Part shown: positions 10,440 through 17,840 of the stretch, piece by piece
How positions within the stretch are numbered: the stretch's first letter is position 1
Layout: the number at the start of each line of letters is the position of its first letter
NCBI RefSeq assembly: GCF_008692785.1
Contig: NZ_VXJV01000002.1
Span: 496,001 to 560,000, forward strand
DNA: 64,000 bases
Reading direction: 5' to 3'
Source: Salmonella enterica subsp. diarizonae
GTDB taxonomy: Bacteria; Pseudomonadota; Gammaproteobacteria; Enterobacterales; Enterobacteriaceae
Program-made: the position numbers and the translations under genes
Notes under the pieces: model-generated
What the model saw: the letters and a program-made list of their open reading frames with translations, nothing else
Told to the model about the DNA's origin: nothing
Database searches by the model: none

Positions 10440-10545
10440 AGCTACAGAAATAATAAAAAACAATATTAAATCAATATGTTGTGATTTCATTTTTGTGGAA
10501 AATTTGTTTTGTAGCACACAAATATATACACATTGTTTTCTACTT

Positions 10546-10583
10546 TCTCCGGCAGTCCATGTTTCGATGACGATTGCCGGAGA
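10546..10583. repeat. Inverted repeat in the left flank of the islet
   Basis: TCTCCGGCA (10546-10554) and its complement TGCCGGAGA (10575-10583) form a 9-bp stem with a 20-base loop. There is no T-run, so it is not a clear terminator. The surrounding 10440-10671 holds no convincing gene. Confidence 0.4.
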
Positions 10584-10671
10584 TTTACCTTCTCTATCAG
10601 CGTCTCCGGGTTACACTTCGTGATGCCTGCAGAAAATGTGAAAAATCAGGGAGCAGATTTAATTAAACCTG

Positions 10672-10892
10672 TCATTTAACCTGAAGTAGGTCTTCATAGC
10701 GGGTGCGAGGCGAAAGCATTTCTCGCTTCATAGCCCACTGTTGCGGTATCCCCAGCCCGGCGAAGTACAGCGTCCCCTTCCAGGATGGCCCAGCACTTCC
10801 ATCAGCTTCTCGCTACCGGCGCGCGGCGCGTTATCATCGAAAAGGTTGAGTTGCGCTACGCCCTGGCTGAAGAAGTCACCCAGCAGGTTTTC
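10672..10892 (-). pseudogene. umuC-like DNA polymerase V subunit, C-terminal remnant with frameshift
   Basis: Read on the minus strand, the segment encodes DFFSQGVAQLNLFDDNAPR. After a frame change it encodes YFAGLGIPQQWAMKREMLSP, then EDLLQVK and a stop at 10672-10674. These are C-terminal motifs of UmuC/SamB-type Y-family polymerases. Only the last 70 or so codons survive, in two frames, with no start, so it is a decayed fragment. Such remnants are common in Salmonella prophage and plasmid-derived DNA. Confidence 0.75.
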
Positions 10893-11011
10893 CCTATCAT
10901 GGTGGCCATCTTATTCTACTACCTTTTAAAGATTCAGCTTTTTACCCCATTCACAACATGTTTATAGTGACTATCGTGGTCGTCCAGGCACATTTGTTGA
11001 GTGAGGTTATA

Positions 11012-11431
11012 ATGCCTTTTTATGTAGGTTCAAGCTGTTTTCCTGCTTGCATAAGCAAGCAAAAAATTACTGATATACTCAATTCGGATATTCCCCTTAA
11101 GATGAGCTTATGGGATAGGATTAAAGAGTTTTTCTTTACCACTCATCAGGCTGAAGTACAGGATTGCCTTTACCGGATCTGCCATCCATCTGCTGGAACG
11201 ACGCCAGATGATGTGAGGAAACTGTTTGAACGTCTTAAGGAATTAGCCCACCCGGGCTATGCGGATAATATTCAGTGTCATCGGTATGGAGGGAAGAGTT
11301 TCTGTATCATGGACAAAAATGGCGATGAACTTCTGTCGGTAAGTTTTGCAGATGATTATACTGTTACAACAGGAACCAGGGGGGCATTCTTTGCTGACGG
11401 TACTACACGCATTTATCCTTTACATCCTTAG
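11012..11431 (+). CDS. SspH2/SseI-like N-terminal type III secretion domain, stand-alone
   Basis: A 139-residue protein starting MPFYVGSSCFPACISK, from the ATG at 11012 with GAGG at proper spacing; an upstream in-frame ATG lacks such a site. It aligns along its length with residues 1 to about 140 of the Salmonella SPI-2 effectors SspH2, SseI and SlrP relatives, including a WEKMKEFF-like translocation motif (here LWDRIKEFFF) and ICHPSAGTT. The LRR/E3 ligase domain of SspH2 and the deamidase domain of SseI are missing: the frame stops at 11431 and no LRR-like codons follow. It may be a truncated effector, a secretion-signal cassette or a free-standing small effector. Confidence 0.8.
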   Translation: MPFYVGSSCFPACISKQKITDILNSDIPLKMSLWDRIKEFFFTTHQAEVQDCLYRICHPSAGTTPDDVRKLFERLKELAHPGYADNIQCHRYGGKSFCIMDKNGDELLSVSFADDYTVTTGTRGAFFADGTTRIYPLHP

Positions 11432-11847
11432 TTTCCTTTTCAGTGAGGGGGACTGTAAATAACTGGCGAAAAATCACATTCAGCCTGCCGTAATAAAACA
11501 TCACTGCCACTTTGAACTGTTCCCTGTATACCCTTTTCTTATCAAAGTAATTATTCAGGCCACCGCCAACATATCGCACCGGCCTGAGCTGTCAAAATAA
11601 TTCAATTCATAGATGATTGTCAGGTTTTTGCGGCCAGTCAGGATTTGAAGAGCACATGAACTCACTCTCATATGAATTAATTTATATAGAAATTAAAATA
11701 TAGCATTGCTTATCATTTTTATTTAAAGTAAATATTTTCTAAATGGTTTTTATTTACTCGCCAGATTGTAATGAATAACGTTTAATATCTGTAATAAAGG
11801 ATGCGGTAACAATAAGGATAATGATTCGCTACTTAACAGGTGATATT
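11432..11847. other. Non-coding spacer with tfa remnant and stem-loop
   Basis: Between the SspH2-like gene and the small exported protein I see no complete gene. The spacer holds a tfa C-terminal fragment (11607-11655), a stem-loop CAGGCC/GGCCTG near 11549-11585, and AT-rich DNA at 11660-11820 that probably carries the promoter of the next gene. Confidence 0.6.
11607..11655 (-). pseudogene. Tail-fibre assembly protein (tfa) 3-prime fragment
   Basis: On the minus strand the last codons read [14 protein letters not shown] followed by a stop, nearly identical to the end of the tfa gene at 12198 ([13 protein letters not shown]). The region downstream, including a compensated stem-loop, is also related to that following the second tfa. 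Only about 15 codons remain. It marks the edge of an earlier recombination at a prophage tail-fibre locus. Confidence 0.7.
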
Positions 11848-12066
11848 ATGAAATACGTTAAGAATATATTTTTAATCCTGGTCTTTGCATTGTCGGCTAC
11901 GGCTTTTTCGACATCTGCGATGGCTGCCAGTGAGACTAAAGCCCCTCCAAAATCGGATGATCTCCCGCAACCTAATCTTCCCGAAATGCCTAAGTGGTGT
12001 AAGAAACTGTTAGAAAGTGGAGGATTGTTACCACCTGACTTTTATAAGCTATGCTGGGGACGTTAA
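11848..12066 (+). CDS. Small exported protein of unknown function
   Basis: A 72-residue protein from the ATG at 11848, which has AGGTG five bases upstream; an in-frame ATG at 11821 is possible but would place nine residues before the signal. Residues 1-26 form a typical Sec signal peptide (basic start, hydrophobic core, AMA before the likely cleavage). The mature part is about 46 residues, Pro- and Lys-rich, with two cysteines (WCKK and KLCWGR) that could form one disulfide. I do not recognise the family. It sits between two tfa remnants in the effector cargo of the islet. Confidence 0.6.
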   Translation: MKYVKNIFLILVFALSATAFSTSAMAASETKAPPKSDDLPQPNLPEMPKWCKKLLESGGLLPPDFYKLCWGR

Positions 12067-12143
12067 CTGAGAATTAGTATGTTAGATGCAACTATACTTT
12101 ATGGTATATGGTTGCGATAACCTTATCAACTAGTAAAATGATT

Positions 12144-12182
12144 ATTCAGACCACCACAATATATCGAGGTGGTCTGAGTTGT
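12144..12182. terminator. Stem-loop downstream of tfa
   Basis: CAGACCACC pairs with GGTGGTCTG (9-bp perfect stem) just past the tfa stop. A related hairpin with compensating changes (CAGGCC/GGCCTG) follows the first tfa fragment near 11549-11585. There is no strong T-run, so terminator strength is uncertain. Confidence 0.45.
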
Positions 12183-12197
12183 CAAAAAAAGTGCAAT

Positions 12198-12771
12198 TTA
12201 TAAATTACTGTTAGGCTTTTGCGGCCAGTCAGGATTTGAGATATCCACCCGGTTTACCAGTACCCTGTATTTTTTCCATTCGTCAAGCCGCGCTTTCTCA
12301 TCATCTGTTGCGATTCCAAGATCAACTGCATCCTGCAATGGCGCGATTTTTTCAGATACCATTTGCAAAAGACGGCTTTTGGTCCCTTCAACTTCACGAA
12401 GTCTGGCCGCTGTTTCCGCAGCTTCATCCTTTACCCACGCCTTACCATCCCATTTCTGGTATTCACCGCCTGGTGAAACTGATGTGACGTTTTCAGGTGG
12501 CGGGCCGGGTTCTGAAATATAAATCGGGTTGCCGGTTCGCGTGTCCACCGTTTCGTCGCGGTGGTCCTCATGTAGACTCCACGTTTTGATTTCAGCGTCA
12601 AATACCGCAATATGACTGGCGGGAATATCAGGAGGGGCTATAAGGACAATTTGCCGGTAATCCAGTGCGCGGCGGGATATATGCATCACCTGCGCCAATA
12701 AATTCGTTTGTATCTGAACGCAGATTATAAATTTTAATTATCTGTGTGGTATCACTCATTTTAAGCGTCAT
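12198..12771 (-). pseudogene. Phage tail-fibre assembly protein (Tfa), frameshifted
   Basis: Lambdoid tail-fibre assembly chaperone. Codons from the ATG at 12771 give [17 protein letters not shown] and on to [11 protein letters not shown], the normal Tfa N-terminus. One extra base near 12660 shifts the frame, and the homology resumes as [14 protein letters not shown] to the stop at 12198. The downstream frame alone (166 codons) has a misleading start. Tfa helps fold or exchange tail fibres and often borders moron cargo. A single-base error in the assembly could also explain the shift. Confidence 0.8.
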
Positions 12772-12991
12772 TTTTTATTCCGGATAAATATTCTGTATTC
12801 AGGTATACAGTATGATCATGCGAACCGACATGCAGTGTATTAGTGTGTGAGCCATCCCAATACTTGTTACTGCTGTCTGCATTAGCTGATTTTACGCAAT
12901 ATGTCCTGTACTCCCCACAACCGATATATTCCGTTCTGGAATACGGACAGTCAGTCTGTGATGAAAAATATGTCTTTATGTTTTCAGTCAT
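12761..12991 (-). CDS. Small phage-derived protein between tail fibre and tfa
   Basis: A 76-residue Cys- and Tyr-rich protein (five Cys) beginning [18 protein letters not shown]. Its ATG overlaps the stop of the side-tail-fibre remnant (ATGA) and its end overlaps the tfa start by 11 bases, the tight packing expected of an authentic phage tail operon. I do not recognise a family. Possible roles are a fibre accessory or a short tail-fibre tip; neither is shown by the sequence. Confidence 0.55.
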   Translation of the reverse strand: MTENIKTYFSSQTDCPYSRTEYIGCGEYRTYCVKSANADSSNKYWDGSHTNTLHVGSHDHTVYLNTEYLSGIKNDA

Positions 12992-13095
12992 GCCAGCCTC
13001 ACAATATAATTAAACGCGATATTCTTCACTGTGGTTTCCGCATTACCGTTTGCGTCCACGGTAACTACGTGTCCGTGTGGGCCGATCCCCCCTCC
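12988..13095 (-). pseudogene. Side tail fibre protein, C-terminal remnant
   Basis: On the minus strand the frame ends [18 protein letters not shown], then [15 protein letters not shown] and a stop at 12988. This is the conserved C-terminus of lambdoid side tail fibres (Stf type). Only about 35 codons are recognisable; upstream the sequence runs into the dinI-like gene with no fibre body. It defines one end of a large deletion in the ancestral prophage. Confidence 0.75.
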
Positions 13096-13196
13096 TGAGC
13101 GACACACGGACGCGGTTAAAAATTGTCGGCAGCAGCATCAAAGGGATACGCAAATTGCGGTATTCTGAAAAATGCATGCCAGTATTAAGCGCAATG

Positions 13197-13412
13197 TTAA
13201 TAAAACCAGTCGTCAGCGCTTTCCCACGTTTCCTGCAGAATGCTCTGTATACGTTTTTTATCGCCATCAGCAGCACCGACGATACTCAGACCATCCTGAC
13301 TGCCTCGACGGATGGTTAAATTCTGGAGACAAGTCATTAATTCTTTTTCAAGTACAGGAACAGCACCTTCCGCAAGCTGTTTTGTCCGGCTGATAACAAG
13401 CTCAATTCTCAT
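13197..13412 (-). CDS. DinI-like SOS modulator
   Basis: A 71-residue DinI-family protein: MRIELVISRTKQL at the start and the hallmark ILQETWESADDWF at the end. It is about ten residues shorter than E. coli DinI, missing part of the central strand region. DinI binds RecA filaments and tunes LexA and UmuD cleavage; Salmonella prophages often carry copies near the tail-fibre end. A LexA box 20 bases upstream suggests it is still SOS-regulated. Function after the central deletion is uncertain. Confidence 0.85.
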   Translation of the reverse strand: MRIELVISRTKQLAEGAVPVLEKELMTCLQNLTIRRGSQDGLSIVGAADGDKKRIQSILQETWESADDWFY

Positions 13413-13431
13413 AATTCCCTCTACATTTAAT

Positions 13432-13451
13432 TACTGTATATAAATACAGCA
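13432..13451 (-). promoter_or_regulatory. LexA (SOS) box upstream of the dinI-like gene
   Basis: TACTGTATATAAATACAGCA fits the LexA consensus CTG-N10-CAG with an alternating A/T centre. It lies 19 bases before the dinI-like start codon on the minus strand, the usual distance for a LexA operator overlapping a promoter. It is also about 230 bases upstream of nleC on the other strand. Confidence 0.85.
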
Positions 13452-13504
13452 TCTCTGTTAGAAAGAATATTCAAGAAGTGGATAGCACTTTTTGCCAAAG
13501 CTAG

Positions 13505-13639
13505 TATGTTGTTTCATATCAGATTTTAGGCTGGGAAACCCGTCGCAGCGGACTCGAGTTTCTGAGTTGTGATATTCACACCGAAGGTATGGTAGAAATA
13601 ACCATGGCTCTTTTTACGCCATATCAACACTACGAATAA
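13505..13639 (+). pseudogene. Unrecognised 44-codon reading-frame fragment upstream of nleC
   Basis: An open stretch without a start codon begins after a stop at 13502-13504. It includes WETRRSGLEFLSCDIHTEG and ends LFTPYQHYE with a stop at 13637-13639. Composition looks protein-like, but I cannot name the family. It may be the 3-prime end of a gene lost when nleC DNA was joined here, or chance. Confidence 0.3.
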
Positions 13640-13681
13640 GATGGCAAACCTGAAATGTACAAAACCATATAGAGTCTTAGC

Positions 13682-14674
13682 ATGAAAATTTCATCTCCTA
13701 CGCCTTGTTTAAACTTTGCTCCACAGAAAGAATATTCTGCTGCCGTTGTTCCGCATCCTTCAAAGAATGCCTATGCGGATTACGTTTTGGAGACAGGTAA
13801 GCGAATACCGTTTTCCGCCGCAGATTTAAGCAACCTCTACCAAAGTGTCATTTACGCTGTCCACAGCAGTCGTAGCAGGCTCATCGATCAGCACACGGCC
13901 GATATGATCGGTAACACTGTACTTGATGCCTTAAGCCGATCACAGACCTTTCGTGATGCCGTCATCTATGGCATCCATAATAAGGAAGTGCAACTTGGCT
14001 GCATTACATACAGAAACGAATACGAGATCAACGAAGATTCCCCCGTCGGGGTTGATTCTATTCACTTACTGACGCATAGCGAATTGTATGAATACGAGGT
14101 TGGTCAAGAGCCAATTTTGCCTATTTGCGAGGCGAGAAAAGATGAACACGAGGAAGCCTATATCAGTTTTAGTGTGGCGCCAGACAGTGACTCGTGCGAG
14201 ATGCCGTCATGGCAGGAAGGACTGATTCACGAGATCATTCATCATGTTACTGGAGCCGGCGATCCATTAGAAGATGGTAATATTGAGCCAGGACCCACTG
14301 AAATTCTGGCACGTCGTGTAGCACAAGAATTGGGATGGTTAATCCCTGAGTTCACAGGGTATGCTTCCCCGGATCGTGTAGCTCATCTTAGGACGCGCGA
14401 TCTTAATACCCTTCGCCAAACGGCAACACGGCACGAAGATAATGAGGTAGCTTTTTTCGAAAGGCTGGATGTGATTAGCGATGGATACGAGGCAAGCGCT
14501 GATTTCACAGAGTATCCTGTTATGTCTGACATGGTGAAAGAGCTGAACAAACCACATGATTTTCCCGGGTTAGTTATCAATGATAATACAATGGATGCAG
14601 ACCCAGACCAGATCCAACTTTATCATGGTCAACCTTATATTTTCACCTTCGTAGACAAACATAATCAGCGCTGA
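13682..14674 (+). CDS. nleC: NleC, zinc metalloprotease type III effector (cleaves NF-kappaB p65)
   Basis: A 330-residue protein, the same length as NleC of enteropathogenic and enterohaemorrhagic E. coli, and similar throughout (NAYADYVLETGKRIP; LIDQHTADMIGNTVLDALSR; ending IFTFVDKHNQR). The zincin motif HEIIHH starts at His183, as in E. coli NleC. The family is delivered by type III secretion and cuts p65/RelA and related Rel proteins near the N-terminus, dampening NF-kappaB signalling. Here it lies in a prophage-derived islet 270 bases from a divergent dinI-like gene. No frameshift is visible, so it should be functional if expressed and secreted; which Salmonella apparatus would export it is inference. 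Confidence 0.95.
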   Translation: MKISSPTPCLNFAPQKEYSAAVVPHPSKNAYADYVLETGKRIPFSAADLSNLYQSVIYAVHSSRSRLIDQHTADMIGNTVLDALSRSQTFRDAVIYGIHNKEVQLGCITYRNEYEINEDSPVGVDSIHLLTHSELYEYEVGQEPILPICEARKDEHEEAYISFSVAPDSDSCEMPSWQEGLIHEIIHHVTGAGDPLEDGNIEPGPTEILARRVAQELGWLIPEFTGYASPDRVAHLRTRDLNTLRQTATRHEDNEVAFFERLDVISDGYEASADFTEYPVMSDMVKELNKPHDFPGLVINDNTMDADPDQIQLYHGQPYIFTFVDKHNQR

Positions 14675-14767
14675 CATACCTTTACAGCTATAATCACTAC
14701 GCATCCATTTTTACAGATAGTGTAGTGGTCTCCATCAAGTTCATCCTCAATTTTCTCGATGAATTTA

Positions 14768-15846
14768 TTATTGCGAATCTTCGAAGGTCATGGAGCGACC
14801 ATGTTTTCATGCCAGCTTTGGCTATAATCTGGGCAGAAAAGAGAGCAACATTTGGTTGAAGTGGTGGTCTATCATCCTCTGGCCCCTTATGGCGTGACAG
14901 CGTAACAACATGCTTTGACACTGCTGTTCCTTTTATAGACTCCATCATCTTAACTACAGCGTCAGGTAAGGCCCTTCTGACTGATTTTTCAGTTTTATAA
15001 TCACTGGCCGGAATGGGTCCATGTTTTATCCTGAAAATCAAACCACTCCCACTTCGCCGTTCTGATTTCCGTACTCCTGCAACCAGTAAGGATAAGGAAC
15101 CTCATTATCAATTGCTGCCGGTCTTTCATTTCTGACAGCGCATTCCAAACCGCCTTACTTTCCTCATCGCTCAATTTGCGATCTTTAACTGCTGCAGTAA
15201 GCCCCACGCCTGAGTGCCTCAGGTTCTCAATAGGGTTTACATTAATTACTCCTCTATTAGAACAGAAGCGGAATGTACGCTGCATTGATCCAGGCATTTG
15301 CCCGGTAACGCCCCTTCTCCCCATTCCATCAAAAAGACTAAGCCAGTGAGCCTTGGTTGTCTGATCTACAATCATATTCCCGAGTACGGGGTTGATATGA
15401 TTGTCAAAATCCCGGCGATTAACCTTGATTTTTACCAGGCTTTCAGGGATGCCGTAATACTACTCCCAGTCGTCATATGCTTCTTTTACGGTTAACGCTT
15501 CTGTTTTCTTCTTCTCCATTACCACCTGGCGACGAGGATCGAGTCCCTCAGTTAACCATGATCTAAACTGCTGCCGGCGTTCCCTGCCATGAGATAGTGA
15601 TATGGTTGGATAATCGCCAATCGTCAGTTAAGCCGCTTTCCCGTTCCATCTGTATCGGTAAAAGAATGTTATACTGCCGGATGTAGAGAGCCTGACATTT
15701 AGACCATGAGCGTCTGAGATGACCTTGATTTGGTCTCTTTTTTTGCCAAGAGCCTTTCTTAATTTTGTATCGGTAAGCAATGTGTACACTCCCTGAGAGG
15801 ATATACACATCAGCGTACACATTTTGCGTAAATTGATAACCTTCAA
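14768..15846 (-). pseudogene. P4-type tyrosine integrase, broken by stops and frameshifts
   Basis: The minus strand keeps recognisable integrase parts in several frames: an N-terminal [33 protein letters not shown] and EGLDPRRQV; a core-binding part WLSLFDGMGRRGVTGQM; the catalytic arginine box TGCRSTEIRTAKWEWFDF; and the LHDLRR box. Inactivating changes are an in-frame TAA after WNGKAA, a TAG after AYDDWE, and a frame change after DKTWT. The C-terminal tyrosine region is lost. It lies beside the right repeat, the usual integrase position. The element can no longer excise by its own enzyme. Confidence 0.85.
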
Positions 15847-15955
15847 ATTAATGCAACATACACAAAATTAAAACACCAACGGTCGATAACAAATTGATAC
15901 TGCTTGAAAATTTAAAAAGACATAAAGCATGGTAAACAAAAATAAAACGAGTAAA

Positions 15956-15971
15956 TATGCCTTACGATAGC
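15956..15971 (+). repeat. Right boundary direct repeat (candidate attR)
   Basis: TATGCCTTACGATAGC carries the sapC start codon and matches the left repeat at 15 of 16 bases. In an uninterrupted operon this word would be shared by the sapB end and sapC start. Confidence 0.8.
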
Positions 15972-16847
15972 GTATACAGCGAAAAGCGCCCGCCAGGCAC
16001 CCTGCGCACTGCCTGGCGCACATTTTATAGCGACGCGCCTGCGATGGTGGGCCTGTATGGGTGTGCCGGTCTGGCGTTGCTGTGTATTTTTGGCGGTTGG
16101 ATCGCGCCCTATGGCATTGATCAGCAATTTCTGGGCTATCAGCTACTGCCGCCCTCCTGGTCACGCTATGGCGAAGTCTCCTTTTTTCTGGGGACTGACG
16201 ATCTGGGGCGCGATGTGCTGAGCCGCCTGTTAAGCGGCGCGGCGCCCACGGTCGGCGGCGCGTTTATCGTAACGCTGGCGGCTACGCTATGTGGATTAGT
16301 CCTCGGCGTAGTAGCAGGCGCGACGCACGGTTTACGCTCTGCCGTACTGAACCATATTCTGGACACGCTGCTTTCCATCCCTTCGCTCTTGCTGGCGATT
16401 ATCGTCGTGGCATTTGCCGGCCCACATCTGTCACACGCGATGTTTGCCGTCTGGCTGGCCCTGTTGCCGCGAATGGTACGTTCCGTCTACAGCATGGTGC
16501 ATGACGAACTGGAAAAAGAGTACGTCATTGCCGCCCGTCTGGATGGCGCGACAACACTGAATATTCTGTGGTTCGCCATTTTACCGAATATTACCGCCGG
16601 TCTGGTCACCGAAATTACCCGGGCACTATCGATGGCGATTCTGGACATCGCCGCGCTGGGATTTTTAGATCTCGGCGCGCAGCTTCCCTCTCCCGAATGG
16701 GGCGCCATGTTGGGGGATGCGCTGGAGCTAATCTATGTCGCGCCGTGGACCGTTATGCTACCCGGTGCGGCGATAACGCTCAGTGTTTTACTGGTGAACC
16801 TGCTCGGAGATGGGATTCGTCGTGCGATTATTGCGGGGGTGGAATAA
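15957..16847 (+). CDS. sapC: SapC, inner-membrane permease of the Sap ABC system
   Basis: DppC/OppC-type permease of 296 residues, full length, beginning [14 protein letters not shown]. One N-terminal helix near residues 28-50 is followed by the permease core with an EAA-like loop ([18 protein letters not shown]). It pairs with SapB. The start normally lies inside sapB and would be translated by coupling. Here the upstream DNA is islet sequence with only a weak CGAG before the ATG, so expression may differ. It shares one base with sapD (TAATG). Confidence 0.95.
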   Translation: MPYDSVYSEKRPPGTLRTAWRTFYSDAPAMVGLYGCAGLALLCIFGGWIAPYGIDQQFLGYQLLPPSWSRYGEVSFFLGTDDLGRDVLSRLLSGAAPTVGGAFIVTLAATLCGLVLGVVAGATHGLRSAVLNHILDTLLSIPSLLLAIIVVAFAGPHLSHAMFAVWLALLPRMVRSVYSMVHDELEKEYVIAARLDGATTLNILWFAILPNITAGLVTEITRALSMAILDIAALGFLDLGAQLPSPEWGAMLGDALELIYVAPWTVMLPGAAITLSVLLVNLLGDGIRRAIIAGVE

Positions 16848-17839
16848 TGCCGTTACTGGATATTCGCAATCTCACCATTGAATTTAAAACCAGCGAAGGT
16901 TGGGTAAAAGCGGTCGATCGCGTCAGTATGACATTAAGCGAAGGCGAAATTCGCGGCCTGGTAGGTGAATCGGGTTCCGGGAAGAGCTTGATTGCTAAAG
17001 CTATTTGCGGCGTCGCGAAAGACAACTGGCGAGTCACTGCCGACCGTATGCGTTTTGATGATATCGATCTGCTGCGCCTCTCCTCTCGTGAACGGCGTAA
17101 GCTGGTCGGGCATAACGTGTCGATGATCTTCCAGGAGCCGCAGTCGTGCCTTGATCCTTCTGAACGCGTCGGTCGCCAGTTAATGCAAAATATTCCCGCC
17201 TGGACCTATAAAGGCCGCTGGTGGCAGCGTTTAGGCTGGCGTAAACGGCGCGCAATTGAATTACTGCACCGGGTGGGGATTAAAGATCATAAAGATGCGA
17301 TGCGCAGTTTTCCCTATGAACTGACCGATGGCGAGTGTCAGAAAGTCATGATCGCTATCGCGCTGGCGAATCAGCCGCGACTACTGATCGCTGATGAACC
17401 AACCAACTCAATGGAACCGACGACACAGGCGCAAATTTTTCGCCTGCTGACCCGACTGAATCAAAACAGTAATACCACCATTCTGTTGATTAGCCACGAC
17501 CTGCAAATGCTGAGTCAGTGGGCTGACAAAATCAACGTCTTATACTGTGGCCAGACAGTAGAAACGGCGCTAAGTAAAGATTTGGTGACGACGCCACACC
17601 ATCCTTATACGCAGGCGCTTATCCGCGCGATTCCGGATTTTGGCAGCGCGATGCCGCATAAAAGCCGTCTGAATACGCTGCCGGGTGCGATCCCGCTACT
17701 GGAGCAGTTACCGATAGGTTGTCGTCTGGGGCCGCGCTGCCCTTACGCGCAACGAGAATGCATTATCACGCCACGCTTGACCGGCGCGAAAAATCATCTC
17801 TATGCCTGTCATTTTCCGCTGAATATGGAGAGAGAGTGA
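16847..17839 (+). CDS. sapD: SapD, ATP-binding subunit of the Sap system
   Basis: ABC ATPase of 330 residues from the ATG at 16847; longer in-frame starts would lie inside sapC. Walker A is GESGSGKS, the signature is a degenerate LTDGE typical of SapD, and Walker B is LLIADEPT. The C-terminal oligopeptide-transporter extension has a Cys-containing segment ([15 protein letters not shown]). SapD also supports Trk potassium uptake in E. coli. It is followed by sapF after one base. Confidence 0.95.
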   Translation: MPLLDIRNLTIEFKTSEGWVKAVDRVSMTLSEGEIRGLVGESGSGKSLIAKAICGVAKDNWRVTADRMRFDDIDLLRLSSRERRKLVGHNVSMIFQEPQSCLDPSERVGRQLMQNIPAWTYKGRWWQRLGWRKRRAIELLHRVGIKDHKDAMRSFPYELTDGECQKVMIAIALANQPRLLIADEPTNSMEPTTQAQIFRLLTRLNQNSNTTILLISHDLQMLSQWADKINVLYCGQTVETALSKDLVTTPHHPYTQALIRAIPDFGSAMPHKSRLNTLPGAIPLLEQLPIGCRLGPRCPYAQRECIITPRLTGAKNHLYACHFPLNMERE

Positions 17840-17840
17840 G

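Larger units (their letters stand above)
10424..15971. mobile_element. Genomic islet with prophage debris and effector genes, inserted between sapB and sapC
   Basis: The sapB 3-prime end and sapC 5-prime end normally overlap; here they are 5.5 kb apart. The same 16-base word, differing at one base, occurs at both edges (10424-10439 and 15956-15971). Inside are an integrase pseudogene next to the right repeat, tail-fibre and tfa remnants, a dinI-like gene, a umuC remnant and three possible secreted or effector proteins. Coding content is lower in GC than the flanks by eye. The reading is a decayed lambdoid-type prophage/effector element that used the sapB-sapC overlap as attB. Confidence 0.85.

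Noticed and set aside
10740..10967. Two plus-strand frames of about 60 codons over the umuC remnant
   Set aside because: The opposite strand matches UmuC C-terminal motifs, so these are shadows.
13043..13276. A 77-codon minus-strand frame with ALNTGMHFSEYRNLR, which looks like an integrase TGxR box
   Set aside because: Half of it is the dinI-like gene read in another frame, and the box lacks the catalytic arginine (TGMH instead of TGMR). Treated as a chance likeness.
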